Assembly (NCBI GenBank): GCA_035565775.1
Contig: DATMRW010000021.1
Span: forward strand, 868,001 to 932,000
Source of the DNA: PRO6 sp035565775
GTDB lineage: Bacteria > Pseudomonadota > Alphaproteobacteria > Rhizobiales > Xanthobacteraceae
Direction of reading: 5' to 3'
Length of the DNA stretch: 64,000 nucleotides
In this document: piece after piece, positions 38,556 through 47,905 of the stretch
Numbering within the stretch: the first letter of the stretch is position 1
Layout of the letters: each line of letters begins with the position of its first letter
The notes under the pieces: model-generated
What the model was told of the DNA's origin: nothing
The model's database searches: none
What the model saw: only the letters and a program-made list of their open reading frames with translations
Program-made: the position numbers and the translations under genes

Positions 38556-39286
38556 TTTGCGTCGTGAAAAATGATGCCGACCGTATGCCGCCGGCCGGCG
38601 CGGACTTCGCTGACGCCGTGGCGGAGATTGACGCGATAGGTTCCGCGCGTGCCCTGCATTGGACGATGATGCACGGCGAACACCACCGCATCGCCCTGCC
38701 GAAGCGGCACGACGGAAGCGCGCGACTGCATACGCGGGCGCTGCTCGGTCATGACAAATTCGCCTCCGTCAAAATCACGCTGCGGCTCCGACAACAAAAT
38801 CGCAAGCTGCAAGGGAAAGACATGCTCCCCATAGAGATCCTGATGCAGGCAATTGTAGTCGCCTGCGACATATTGCAACAGCAGCGGCGTTGGCCGGCAT
38901 TGCCCGGCGTCATGGCAGCGCCTGATGAAGTCCCGGTGCTTTTCCGGAAAACGGATATCGATCCCCATCAGGGTATTCCAGCGGTTGGCGATGGGCACAA
39001 GACGCGAGTAAATATACTCGCGCAACTCGCCGATCAGGCCGGGCAGTGGATAGGCAAAATACTTGTATTCGCCGCGCCCGAAACCATGGCGCGCCATCAC
39101 GATCCTGCTGCGAAAATTGCCGTCGTCCGGATAAAGCGCGGCGATCTGCGCGCACTCCCGCGGCGACAAAAGTCCCTTGATCACCGCAAAGCCGGACGCA
39201 CCGAGGGCGGCAGCAAATTTTGGCCAGTCCACGGCCCCGGCGCGATCGATCGGTGACAAATCAACGCTTTGCAAGATGCTGCTCAT
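38552..39286 (-). CDS. Fe(II)/2-oxoglutarate oxygenase, alkB partner
   Basis: A 244-residue oxygenase of the prolyl-4-hydroxylase-like group. The metal motif is H148-x-D150 in NCLHQDLYGEHVFPLQ, with a distal histidine probably H223 in RVNLRHGVSEV, and the C-terminal RRHTVGIIFHDA holds the 2-oxoglutarate-binding Arg. DGGEFVMTEQRPR and GDAVVFAVHHRPM are conserved in the family. GGAGG lies 9 nt before the ATG. It is the first gene of a two-gene operon with alkB. The partner's substrate is unknown; a role in alkylation damage is inferred from the operon. Confidence 0.82.
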   Translation of the reverse strand: MSSILQSVDLSPIDRAGAVDWPKFAAALGASGFAVIKGLLSPRECAQIAALYPDDGNFRSRIVMARHGFGRGEYKYFAYPLPGLIGELREYIYSRLVPIANRWNTLMGIDIRFPEKHRDFIRRCHDAGQCRPTPLLLQYVAGDYNCLHQDLYGEHVFPLQLAILLSEPQRDFDGGEFVMTEQRPRMQSRASVVPLRQGDAVVFAVHHRPMQGTRGTYRVNLRHGVSEVRAGRRHTVGIIFHDAK

Positions 39287-39498
39287 TCCCGGCTTCCTCC
39301 GTCATCAATCGCTATGAGACGACAGTCTGTGCGCCGAACCTGGTGTCCAATGCCACCCGCTTTCCGTCACAACGCGAGAATTAAAAAGATCACTTTGCCG
39401 TGATGCTGGATGCTTGCAAAAATCAAAACCATGCAGGCATAATCAATCAAGGCGCTCGTCATAAAAAAATGAAGCGCATATTCTGGGAGAAAACACCA

Positions 39499-40728
39499 AT
39501 GATTACCGCTCCACGTCGCTCCGCTTCGCGGGCGACCTTGGCTTCGGCTGCATTGCTGGCTTTGACGCTTGGCGCGCAGGCCGCAGATCCGATCAAGGTT
39601 GGCGTCACGATCACTCAATCGCCGCCCGGCTCGGTGGTGATGGGCGTTCAGGTCAAGGATGGCCTCGACATCGTCGCGAAAATGATTAACGACGCTGGCG
39701 GCATTGATGGCCGTCCGATCCAGCTCATCGTCGAAGACACCCAGGGCCTGCCGGAAAAGGCGCGCGCTGCGGTTGAAAAACTGATCACCCGCGACAAGGT
39801 CGTGGCGATCACCGGCGACCACCAGAGCTCGTCGGCACTGGCCGGCCTTGAAGTCGCGCACCGCTACAACATCCCCTATGTCAACACCAATGCGTGGTCG
39901 GATGTCGTCCGCGAAAAGGGCTATGCCGAAGTCTTCAACCCCGGCAACTATAACAGCCGCGTGGGCGCCTCGGCCGCCGCGACGATGAAGGCGCTCGGCG
40001 CCAAGCGCGTCGTATCCTTCGCAGAAAACACCGACTACGGCATCGGCCTTGCCAAGGCGATCGGCGAAAGCCTCAAGAAGGTCGCGCCTGACATCCAGTA
40101 CAAGTACGAAACGCTCGATCGCGCCTCGAAGGACTTTTTGCCCGCGATCCTGCCGCTCCGTGCCAATCCGCCGGATGCCATCATCAACATCATGCTGCCG
40201 CCCGCAGCTTACATCATGATGAACCAGGTCTACGAGCAGGGCGTCGCGCCGTCGGCCAAGACCTGGATCTATGACGGCTCGGGCCTCGCCGACTATCCGG
40301 ACTTCTGGCAGAACGTGAAGGAAGCCGGCAAGGGCATGCTCGTGTTCGGCCTCTATCACCCGAAGATGAAGCAGCCGCCGCTCGGCAAGACCGTCGGCGA
40401 TCTCTACACCGCCAAGACGAAGAATGAACCGAACCGCCTCCTGTTCCAGGCCGCGGACTCGCTGTTCATCATCGCCGATGCGATCAAGCGTGCGAAGTCC
40501 ACCGAGCCCGCCGCGATGATCAAGGCGCTGGAAGAAACCAAGTTCACCGGCACCCGCGGCGAGATCACCTTCTCGAAGGAAAAGGGCTACACCTACAACC
40601 AGTGGATCGAGGTGCCTTACGTCACCTTCCAGCTCACCGAGGTCAATCAGAAGGTCGAGAACTCGGCGCTCGTCGAGCAGCCCGGCCAGCCGCTTGACCC
40701 CGCCAAGCTCTGGAAGCCGGCGAAGTAA
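39499..40728 (+). CDS. ABC transporter substrate-binding protein (second Liv-type system)
   Basis: A 409-residue periplasmic binding protein of the amino-acid/amide type. The signal peptide ends at LTLGAQAADP (about residue 28). Family motifs: GVTITQSPPGSVVMGVQVKDG, AGGIDGRPIQLIVEDTQG, VVAITGDHQSSSALAG and FAENTDYGIG. GGGAGA lies 8 nt before the ATG at 39499; a longer frame upstream is not supported. First gene of a five-gene transporter operon. Ligand not determined; the allA gene at the operon's end hints at a nitrogen compound. Confidence 0.9.
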   Translation: MITAPRRSASRATLASAALLALTLGAQAADPIKVGVTITQSPPGSVVMGVQVKDGLDIVAKMINDAGGIDGRPIQLIVEDTQGLPEKARAAVEKLITRDKVVAITGDHQSSSALAGLEVAHRYNIPYVNTNAWSDVVREKGYAEVFNPGNYNSRVGASAAATMKALGAKRVVSFAENTDYGIGLAKAIGESLKKVAPDIQYKYETLDRASKDFLPAILPLRANPPDAIINIMLPPAAYIMMNQVYEQGVAPSAKTWIYDGSGLADYPDFWQNVKEAGKGMLVFGLYHPKMKQPPLGKTVGDLYTAKTKNEPNRLLFQAADSLFIIADAIKRAKSTEPAAMIKALEETKFTGTRGEITFSKEKGYTYNQWIEVPYVTFQLTEVNQKVENSALVEQPGQPLDPAKLWKPAK

Positions 40729-40749
40729 GGCGAAAGCGACCGCTGACCA

Positions 40750-41646
40750 ATGAGTGCAATCAACGTCGACCTTGCCGTCAACGGGCTCATCACCGGCTTG
40801 TTCTATGCGCTGATGGCGATCGGCCTTTCGCTGATCTTCGGAATTCTGCGCATCGTCAACTTCGCCCATGGTGAGTTCTACATGGTGGGAGCCTATGCCT
40901 ACACGCTGATCGCCCTGGCGTTCGGCGTGCCGGTATGGATCGCCCTGCCGCTCGCTTTCCTGTTCGGCGCGCTCGTCGGCTGGATCACGGAGCGGACGCT
41001 GATGCGTCCGCTCTATCAAGGCTACACGTCATGGGGGCTGATGCGCGACGAATACGCCGTCATCGTCACCTTCGGCCTCTCCCTGTTCCTCATCAACCTC
41101 GTCGACAAGATCATCGGCCCCTACGCCTATCGCGGCCCGCCGCTGGTCGAGACCAGCCGCATCACGCTCGGCCCGATCATGATCAGCGGCCATCGCCTGG
41201 TCGCTGCCGGCATCTGCATCGCAGTCATCATCGGCACCGCCGCCCTGATCAAGTATTCGTTCTGGGGCAAGCAGATCCGCGCCGTGTCGCAGAACCGCCT
41301 CGGCGCCTCGCTGGCGGGCATCAACACGGCGAAGGCAAGTGCCATCGTTTTCATGCTGTCGGGCGGCCTCGCCGCTTTCGCCGGCGCGCTGCTGTCGCCG
41401 GTGATCAACGCCTCGCCGGATGTCGGCGTGTTTCCGGCGGTCAAATCCTACATCATCGTCGTGCTCGGCGGCCTCGGCTCGGTGCCGGGCAGCATCATCG
41501 CCAGCCTCGCGCTCGGCGTCATCGAAAGCTTCGGAGCGGTGTACCTGTCCTACCAATATCGCGACGCCTTCGGCCTTATCCTGCTGATGCTCTTCCTGCT
41601 GTTCCGGCCGCAGGGCCTGTTCGGCGAGAAGGGACGGGAGGTCTGA
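40750..41646 (+). CDS. livH: Branched-chain-type ABC transporter permease (LivH)
   Basis: A 298-residue inner-membrane permease with about eight helices. GLITGLFYALMAIGLSLIFGILRIVNFAHGEFYMVGAYA-type N terminus (seen as ILRIVNFAHGEFYM) and the loop AVSQNRLGASLAGINTAKASA are diagnostic of LivH. It follows the binding protein by 21 nt and precedes livM by 4 nt. Confidence 0.93.
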   Translation: MSAINVDLAVNGLITGLFYALMAIGLSLIFGILRIVNFAHGEFYMVGAYAYTLIALAFGVPVWIALPLAFLFGALVGWITERTLMRPLYQGYTSWGLMRDEYAVIVTFGLSLFLINLVDKIIGPYAYRGPPLVETSRITLGPIMISGHRLVAAGICIAVIIGTAALIKYSFWGKQIRAVSQNRLGASLAGINTAKASAIVFMLSGGLAAFAGALLSPVINASPDVGVFPAVKSYIIVVLGGLGSVPGSIIASLALGVIESFGAVYLSYQYRDAFGLILLMLFLLFRPQGLFGEKGREV

Positions 41647-41650
41647 CCCC

Positions 41651-42666
41651 ATGGTTTCGACATCTCCCAACGCGGCCGGCGCCTCGAGCCCGGCTCCCGC
41701 GATGAAGCCGTCGAGCGCGCAGCTCACGACCACCAAGACCACCGTCGAGTTTCGCGCCGCGCTGATCGCGATGGCGTTCATCGCGGCGATTCCGCTGTTC
41801 GTGTCCAACGCCTATTGGCTCGGCGTGCTGATCGTCTCGATGTATTTTGCGATCCTCGCCGGCGGCTGGAATCTGCTCGCCGGCTACACCGGCCAGTTCT
41901 CGCTGGCGCCCGCCGCCTTCGCCATGATCGGCGCCTACACGACGGGCCTGCTCGCGACGTACTTCGCGGTTCCGCCGCTCCTCGGCATTCCCGCAGCGAT
42001 CGTCGTCGCCGGCGTGATCGGCCTTGCGCTCGGCCGCGCCGTGATGCGGCTGAACGGCCCGTATCTGGCGCTGACGACGCTGTCCTTCGCCGAGATCATG
42101 CGCCTTGTGATCTCCAACAGCATCGACATCACCCGCGGCGATCTCGGCCTCTCCGTTCCGGGCATGATCAACAACCGCATCGTCTGGTACTATTTCTTCC
42201 TCGGCGTGCTGGTCGCGCTGCTGGTCGGCTTCTACCTGCTGCTGCGCTCGAAGGCCGGCCTGTTCCTCCAGGCGATCCGCGACGACGAAGTCGCGGCGCG
42301 GCGCGCGGGCGTCGATGTCGTGTTCTGGAAGACCGCGGCTTTCGCGCTCTCGGCGGCCTCAGCCGGTTTCGCCGGCGCACTCTACGCCCACTTCGCGGAA
42401 CTGGTGACGCCCGAGCTCGGCCTGATCGGCCAGACCGGCCTGATCGTCTCGATGACCGTGATCGGCGGCATCGGCACGCTCGCCGGGCCGATCATCGCCG
42501 CCTTCATCGTCTACGTCATTTCCGAATGGCTGCGCGATGTCGGCGGCTACCAGCTCATCGTGTTTGCCGCGCTCGTCGTCATCTTCGCCCGCTTCTTCCG
42601 CGAAGGGCTCTGGGGCCTGGCAAAATCCGGATACAAAAAATTCTCAGCCAAGCGGGGGACCAGCAC

Positions 42667-42670
<4 letters not shown>
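41651..42670 (+). CDS. livM: Branched-chain-type ABC transporter permease (LivM)
   Basis: A 339-residue permease. After a Ser/Pro/Ala-rich N terminus of about 30 residues, helices begin (FRAALIAMAFIAAIPLFV). The LivM core GGWNLLAGYTGQFSLAPAAFAMIGAYTTG and the cytoplasmic loop IRDDEVAARRAGVDVVFWK are visible. The stop overlaps livG by 4 nt. Confidence 0.93.
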
Positions 42671-43382
<712 letters not shown>

Positions 43383-43386
<4 letters not shown>

Positions 43387-44126
43387 GCGCAGTCCTCACG
43401 ATGGATAACGTCACCGCGGGCTACAGCGTCGACATCGACGTGCTGCGCAATCTCAGCCTGACGGTGGATGCCGGCTCGATCACCGGGCTGATCGGGCTGA
43501 ACGGCGCCGGCAAGTCCACGGTGATGAAGGCGATCTGCGGCTTCCTCAAGCCGAAGGCCGGCAAGGTCGTCTACGAGGGCAAGGACATCACCGGCATCGA
43601 GCCGCATCAGCTCAGCGCCCAGGGCATCTGGTACATCCCGCAGGAATCGAGCCTGTTTCCCTACATGACGGTCACGGAAAACCTGCGGCTGCCGCTCGAC
43701 AGCCTGTCGCGCGCCACCGGCTCGCCAACGGCGGAGGAGGTCGACCGGCGCTTCGAGGACATGCTGGAAAAATTCCCGGCGCTGCGCAGCAAGCTGAAGG
43801 CGCAGGCGGGCGATCTTTCCGGCGGCCAGCAGAAGATGGTCGAATTCGCCAAGGCCTGGCTGATGCGGCCGCGCCTGTGCCTGATCGACGAGCCGTCAAT
43901 CGGCCTGTCGCCCAAAATCGTCGAGGAAGCGTTCGAGTGGATTCGCCTGTTCGCGGCCGAGCAGATGGCGATCCTTCTGGTCGACCACAACGTCCGCCGC
44001 GTCATCGCGATGTCGCACCGGATCTATGTGCTCAGCCTCGGCGAGATCACCGCATCGGGCGAGCCCGCCGACTTTGCCGGCGACCTGCACGAACAGGTCA
44101 AGCTGTGGCTCGGCATCAATTTTTGA
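43383..44126 (+). CDS. livF: Branched-chain-type ABC transporter ATPase (LivF)
   Basis: A 247-residue ATPase, last of the five transporter genes. Walker A GLNGAGKST, signature LSGGQQKMVEFAKAWLMRP, Walker B LCLIDEPSIGLSP and VDHNVRRVIAMSHRIYVLSLGE. YIPQESSLFPYMTVTENLRL is typical of LivF. A 13-bp hairpin follows 49 bp after the stop. Confidence 0.92.
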
Positions 44127-44175
44127 TGCGGACTGCCGTCATCACGCAAACCTCGTCGGCGCGACAATGAATGCG

Positions 44176-44213
44176 AGCGGCGCAATCAGTGATGATTGCG
44201 CCGCTGCCTTTCG
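44176..44213 (+). terminator. Long perfect hairpin between livF and allA
   Basis: Perfect 13-bp stem AGCGGCGCAATCA (44176-44188) / TGATTGCGCCGCT (44193-44205) closed by GTGA, a GNRA-type tetraloop in RNA. The tail GCCTTTCGC is short of U, so it may be a partial terminator or a 3'-end stabiliser that lowers allA expression relative to the transporter. Confidence 0.6.
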
Positions 44214-44251
44214 CAGGCGATCATGTTGCCTCACGCCCAGCGAGCCGCCCG

Positions 44252-44791
44252 ATGAGCCAGTCCGAAACCGCCTCGCAAACCATCATCGTTGCGCCCGAGC
44301 CGCTCACGGCCGAGGCCTTTGCACCGTTCGGCTCGGTTGCCGGCCGCGACCTGGCGAAGGGGCTCAGCGTCAATCAGGGCCGCGCGCTGCGGGTGCCAGG
44401 GATTCGCGACCTCGCCCATGACGGCGCGGCGCCGCGGCCGGTGCTTGATCTCTACCGCATCGCGCCATCGCAACTGCCGTTCCGGCTCGCCTGCCTCGAG
44501 CGCCACCCCCTCACCTCGCAGGCGTTCATCCCGGCGGAAGGCGGGCGCCTTCTGGTCATCGTCGCACCGGATGATGCAACGGGGCAGCCGGACCTCGTCC
44601 GGCTCCGCGCCTTCATCGCGCCCGCCGGAACGGTCATTCACTACCGCGCGGGCGCGTGGCACTCCCCGCTCATTGCGCTCGACGCCCCCGCCGTGCTGGC
44701 GATGCTGATGTGGGAATGCGGCGACCGGCGCGACTGCGAGGAATTTTTTCCCGCCGCCTCCATCACCATCGCGGCGGCGGACCGCACCTGA
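44252..44791 (+). CDS. allA: Ureidoglycolate lyase family protein
   Basis: A 179-residue AllA-family protein (ureidoglycolate to glyoxylate and urea, in allantoin use). Matching blocks to the family are PLTAEAFAPFGSV, LACLERHPLTSQAFIPAEGG, DLVRLRAFIAPAGTVIHYRAGAWHSPL (AGAWHSPL holds the conserved His of the cupin site). The ATG at 44252 gives the best fit; its ribosome-binding site is weak. It follows the Liv-type operon on the same strand after the hairpin, which suggests that the transporter may carry a ureide or related compound, although no other allantoin gene is present. Confidence 0.85.
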   Translation: MSQSETASQTIIVAPEPLTAEAFAPFGSVAGRDLAKGLSVNQGRALRVPGIRDLAHDGAAPRPVLDLYRIAPSQLPFRLACLERHPLTSQAFIPAEGGRLLVIVAPDDATGQPDLVRLRAFIAPAGTVIHYRAGAWHSPLIALDAPAVLAMLMWECGDRRDCEEFFPAASITIAAADRT

Positions 44792-44811
44792 ACAAATCGC
44801 CGGGCCAACGC

Positions 44812-44840
44812 AAAAAAGCCCGGTCGGTACCGGGCTTTTC
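44812..44840. terminator. Bidirectional terminator between allA and rpsT
   Basis: Perfect 11-bp stem AAAAGCCCGGT (44814-44824) / ACCGGGCTTTT (44829-44839), 4-nt loop, with A run on the left and T run on the right, so it works on both strands for these convergent genes. Confidence 0.9.
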
Positions 44841-44899
44841 CGCATTCGCAAGGGACATTCGGCAGCGGCAGCCAGACCAGGCGCCGCGCGATGCCAAAC

Positions 44900-45169
44900 T
44901 TACTTCGCTGCCAGCTTGGCGATCTGCTGGGTCAGGCGCGAAACCTTGCGGCTCGCGTTGTTCTTGTGGATGAGGTTGCACTGCGCAGCCTGCATCAGCT
45001 TCGGCTCGGCGCGCTTCATGGCTTCCAGAGCCGCGTCGCGATCACCCTTGGCGATTGCCGCCTCGACCTGACGGACCGCACCGCGCATCTGGCTGCGGCG
45101 GGACTTGTTGACGAGGGTACGACGGGCAATTTTGCGGGTTGCCTTGATCGCGGATGCAGTATTGGCCAT
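44900..45169 (-). CDS. rpsT: 30S ribosomal protein S20
   Basis: An 89-residue S20 that binds 16S rRNA early in 30S assembly. MANTASAIKATRKIARRTLVNKSRRSQ and IHKNNASRKVSRLTQQIAKL are the typical N- and C-terminal parts. AAGGA lies 10 nt before the ATG at 45169. A strong sigma-70 promoter is visible about 160 bp upstream, and the shared terminator lies 60 bp downstream. rpsT near dnaA is common in this bacterial group. Confidence 0.97.
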   Translation of the reverse strand: MANTASAIKATRKIARRTLVNKSRRSQMRGAVRQVEAAIAKGDRDAALEAMKRAEPKLMQAAQCNLIHKNNASRKVSRLTQQIAKLAAK

Positions 45170-45511
45170 CTTCTCAAATTCCTTCGGCGGCGATCCCAAA
45201 ACCGGCCGCCGGATTGAACGATACTCACCGTGCCATCACGGCGGTTGAATTTCCAAGGTTTTCGGATTCGCGCCGTGCGCGCCTCCAAAGAACAAGAGGC
45301 GGCAGGAACGCCCGCCGCCAGATACGCGCCTTATACAGGCGGATACGCGGACACGTCAACGCCTTCTCGCCGTCCCGCGACAGAGAATGCGGAACCGGTT
45401 GAATTTCGCAGACCACGCCGGTATCTGCCGCTGCTATAGTTCGTCGCATCGATGCTGTCATCGCCCTGCAAGTGCCATGGCGGCGCACAGACGCGGCAAA
45501 AGAGGTCAAGG
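45170..45511. other. Divergent region between rpsT and a small membrane protein gene
   Basis: 342 bp with no gene. It holds the rpsT promoter (45330-45359, minus strand) and the 160-nt rpsT leader. I find no hairpin that clearly mimics 16S rRNA, although S20 genes are often autoregulated through their leader. Confidence 0.5.
45330..45359 (-). promoter_or_regulatory. Sigma-70-type promoter of rpsT
   Basis: On the minus strand TTGACG (45359-45354), 18-bp spacer, TATAAG (45335-45330). This is close to the consensus and points at rpsT. Confidence 0.65.
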
Positions 45512-45829
45512 ATGATCCGCGGGTTCCTTCGTTTCATCGGATTGCTGCTTCTGGCCGGGGGATTCGTGTTCCTGGTTTATGACGGCGCCCGCTCGATCGC
45601 CGATCAGACCGTCCAGCTCACCCGCTTCGACGAATTCTGGAACGATATCCACCAGGCCAGCCAGGCGTCGTTTCAATCCTGGGTCGAGGGCTTTTCGCCC
45701 GCCCTCTGGAGTCACGGCTTCAAGGTGGCGCTGGCGCAGCCGAGCTGGGCGATTCTCGGGCTTGCCGGCCTCCTCCTGATGCTCGCCGCCCGGCCGCCGA
45801 AACGGCTGATCGGCTACGCCCGGGACTGA
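45512..45829 (+). CDS. Small two-helix membrane protein, conserved, unknown function
   Basis: A 105-residue protein with two hydrophobic helices, at about 4-22 (GFLRFIGLLLLAGGFVFLVY) and 83-100 (WAILGLAGLLLMLAARPP), and a short loop domain between them with SIADQTVQLTRFDEFWNDIH. I do not recognise a characterised family. AAGG precedes the ATG. It lies 65 bp before msrA on the same strand and could be co-transcribed, although a separate TATAAC-like box lies in the gap. Confidence 0.7.
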   Translation: MIRGFLRFIGLLLLAGGFVFLVYDGARSIADQTVQLTRFDEFWNDIHQASQASFQSWVEGFSPALWSHGFKVALAQPSWAILGLAGLLLMLAARPPKRLIGYARD

Positions 45830-45894
45830 CCATTCGACGCGAAATGCCTATATAACTCTCCGATCAGGCGCTCCCGCGCAGTCAGGAGGACAAG

Positions 45895-46551
45895 ATGCTG
45901 TTCATGCGAAAACCCGTAGCCATGGTTAGCGCCGCATCGGCGTTGCCCGGCCGCGACCAGCCAATCCCGACCGCCGAGTATCATTTTGTGAACGGCCACC
46001 GCCTGCACGGGCCCTATCCGGCCGGCATGGAGACGGCGATGTTCGGCCTCGGCTGCTTCTGGGGCGCGGAGCGCAAGTTCTGGCAACTTGGCAGCGGCAT
46101 CTACGTCACCGCGGCGGGATATGCCGGCGGCTTCACCAAGAACCCGACCTATGAAGAGGTCTGCACCGGGCAGACCGGCCATGCCGAGGTGGTGCTGGTG
46201 GTGTTCGACCCCGCCAAGATCTCCTACGAGCAACTGCTCAAAACCTTCTGGGAGAGCCACGATCCGACCCAGGGCATGCGCCAGGGCAACGATATCGGCA
46301 CCCAGTATCGCTCGACCATCTATACGTTCAGCGCCGCGCAGGCGGCAGCCGCGGAGGCCTCGAAGGCGGCCTATAACAAGGCGCTCGCGGCCTCAGGACT
46401 CGGGCCGATCACCACCGAAATCAGGCCGGACCAGACCTTCTATTTCGCCGAGGACTACCACCAGCAGTACCTCGCCAAAAATCCCGGCGGCTATTGCGGG
46501 CTCGGCGGCACCGGGGTCAGCTGCCCCATCGGCACCGGCGTGAACGCCTGA
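45895..46551 (+). CDS. msrA: Peptide methionine-S-sulfoxide reductase A
   Basis: A 218-residue enzyme that reduces methionine-S-sulfoxide in oxidised proteins. The catalytic cysteine is C54 in GLGCFWGAER; resolving cysteines lie near the C terminus in GGYCGLGGTGVSCPIG. The N-terminal 45 residues before GMETAMFGLG are longer than in short MsrA forms but usual in the longer bacterial type. AGGAGG lies 5 nt before the ATG. It is thioredoxin-dependent by family. Confidence 0.95.
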   Translation: MLFMRKPVAMVSAASALPGRDQPIPTAEYHFVNGHRLHGPYPAGMETAMFGLGCFWGAERKFWQLGSGIYVTAAGYAGGFTKNPTYEEVCTGQTGHAEVVLVVFDPAKISYEQLLKTFWESHDPTQGMRQGNDIGTQYRSTIYTFSAAQAAAAEASKAAYNKALAASGLGPITTEIRPDQTFYFAEDYHQQYLAKNPGGYCGLGGTGVSCPIGTGVNA

Positions 46552-46586
46552 CGGCGATCGCAGGCTCATCGGCCCCGCGCGGTAGG

Positions 46587-46613
46587 ATCCGGCCACCTTT
46601 TTGGTGGCTGGAT
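46587..46613 (+). terminator. Hairpin after msrA
   Basis: Stem ATCCGGCCACC (46587-46597) / GGTGGCTGGAT (46603-46613), one G-T pair, loop TTTTT; the tail ACGGTTTGTT is weak in T. Possible terminator of msrA or leader structure of the next gene. Confidence 0.45.
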
Positions 46614-46672
46614 ACGGTTTGTTAACCCTAATCCAGCCAAATCAACTCGTCATTCCAAGTGAGGCGAGTCTG

Positions 46673-47407
46673 GTGCGGGTTTCGCGGGCAGTGCAGTTCT
46701 TGATCACCGGTGCGATTGCGCTGGCGGTTTCCGGCTGCATGCATCGTCCTGCCCCGGAGGCCGTTGGCCCGAGCCTCGATGCGCAGGCCTACAACGACGG
46801 CGCCGCCGTCACCCGCGAGATCCCGCCGCCGCCGATGCAGCGCGGCCTCTTCAACAGCATGTCAGCGCCTGCGCCTGTCATGGCGGCTCCCGCGGCACCC
46901 GGCCCTGACTACGCCGCGCCTTTGGCTTATTCGCCCGCGGTCGGCCCGACCGAATACCAGCTCGATGCCGGCGACCGGCTGCGCGTCGTGGTCTACGGCC
47001 AGGAAGGGCTGAGCAACATCTATGCAGTCGGCGCCAACGGCGCGATCACGATGCCGCTGATCGGCGCGGTTCAGGCCCGCGGCCACACGCCGTCGAGCAT
47101 GGCGCGGGCCATCACCTCGCGCCTCAAGGACGGCTATATCCGCGATCCGTCGGTGGCCGTGGAGATCGATTCCTACCGGCCGTTCTTCATTCTCGGCGAG
47201 GTGCTCGCGCCGGGCCAGTACCCTTATGTGCCGAACATGACCGTCGAGAATGCGGTGGCCATCGCCGGCGGCTTCACGCCGCGCGCCAGCCAGAACGTGG
47301 TGCGGCTGACGCGCACCAATCGCGACGGCTCGACGATCGCCGAGGTGCCGCTCGGCACGCCGCTGCGGCCGGGCGATTCGGTCGTCGTGCAGGAACGCTG
47401 GTTCTGA
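46673..47407 (+). CDS. Polysaccharide export lipoprotein (Wza-like)
   Basis: A 244-residue outer-membrane export protein. The GTG start at 46673 (GAGG 8 nt upstream) gives a lipoprotein signal with lipobox LAVSGC at about residues 18-23. A Pro/Ala-rich linker of about 75 residues follows. The polysaccharide export domain begins at YQLDAGDRLRVVVYGQEGLSNIYAVGANG, then an SLBB-like region (FFILGEVLAPGQYPYVPNMT, then PLRPGDSVVVQERWF). It probably forms a periplasm-spanning outlet for capsule or exopolysaccharide; no synthesis genes are adjacent. ChvI/ChvG, also in this window, often controls such genes. Confidence 0.85.
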   Translation: MRVSRAVQFLITGAIALAVSGCMHRPAPEAVGPSLDAQAYNDGAAVTREIPPPPMQRGLFNSMSAPAPVMAAPAAPGPDYAAPLAYSPAVGPTEYQLDAGDRLRVVVYGQEGLSNIYAVGANGAITMPLIGAVQARGHTPSSMARAITSRLKDGYIRDPSVAVEIDSYRPFFILGEVLAPGQYPYVPNMTVENAVAIAGGFTPRASQNVVRLTRTNRDGSTIAEVPLGTPLRPGDSVVVQERWF

Positions 47408-47438
47408 TCCTGGCCCGACGGCCGCGGGGAGCGGTCGG

Positions 47439-47795
47439 TTATTGCCACATCCAGTTGTTGGTCCAATCCGCCTTCCAGCCGGTCAGCCGTCCCTTGCGAA
47501 ACTGCAGATAGAGATGGGCGACCCGGTGGGACAGAACCGTGCCGCCGACATCGTGGATGGCGAGATAGACCTCGTTGCCCGGCTTGCCTTTCACGTAGTG
47601 GAGCTGCGTCCGCAGCGCGCTGGAGGCTTCCCCGGCAGACATGCCGAACCTGAGCGGCAGCGTGTTCGACCGCGGCGGAGCGACCAGCGGCGGGGAGAAC
47701 GGCCCCCAGCCGACATCAAATCCGGCGATCGCCGGCGGCGACAGCAGCAGCAGCGCAGCACCGCACAGCCCCAAAATGCCAGTTCGCATTGTCAT
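47439..47795 (-). CDS. Small exported protein, unknown function
   Basis: A 118-residue protein with a clear signal peptide (GILGLCGAALLLLSPPAIAG, cut near residue 25). The mature part has LRFGMSAGEASSALRTQLHYVKGKPGNEVYLA and a C-terminal LYLQFRKGRLTGWKADWTNNWMWQ, suggesting a small beta-rich fold like those of outer-membrane assembly or lysozyme-inhibitor-like proteins, but I cannot assign a family. AAGGG lies 9 nt before the ATG at 47795. It converges on the export lipoprotein. Confidence 0.65.
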   Translation of the reverse strand: MTMRTGILGLCGAALLLLSPPAIAGFDVGWGPFSPPLVAPPRSNTLPLRFGMSAGEASSALRTQLHYVKGKPGNEVYLAIHDVGGTVLSHRVAHLYLQFRKGRLTGWKADWTNNWMWQ

Positions 47796-47905
47796 GTCGG
47801 CAGCCCTTGCGCCATGGGGTCGTTGCGAGGCAATCAACCCGCTTTCAGCACTCGTGCCTTTGTACCAAGATAGCGGCCTGACACCAACAACGTTGGGAGG
47901 CCGCA

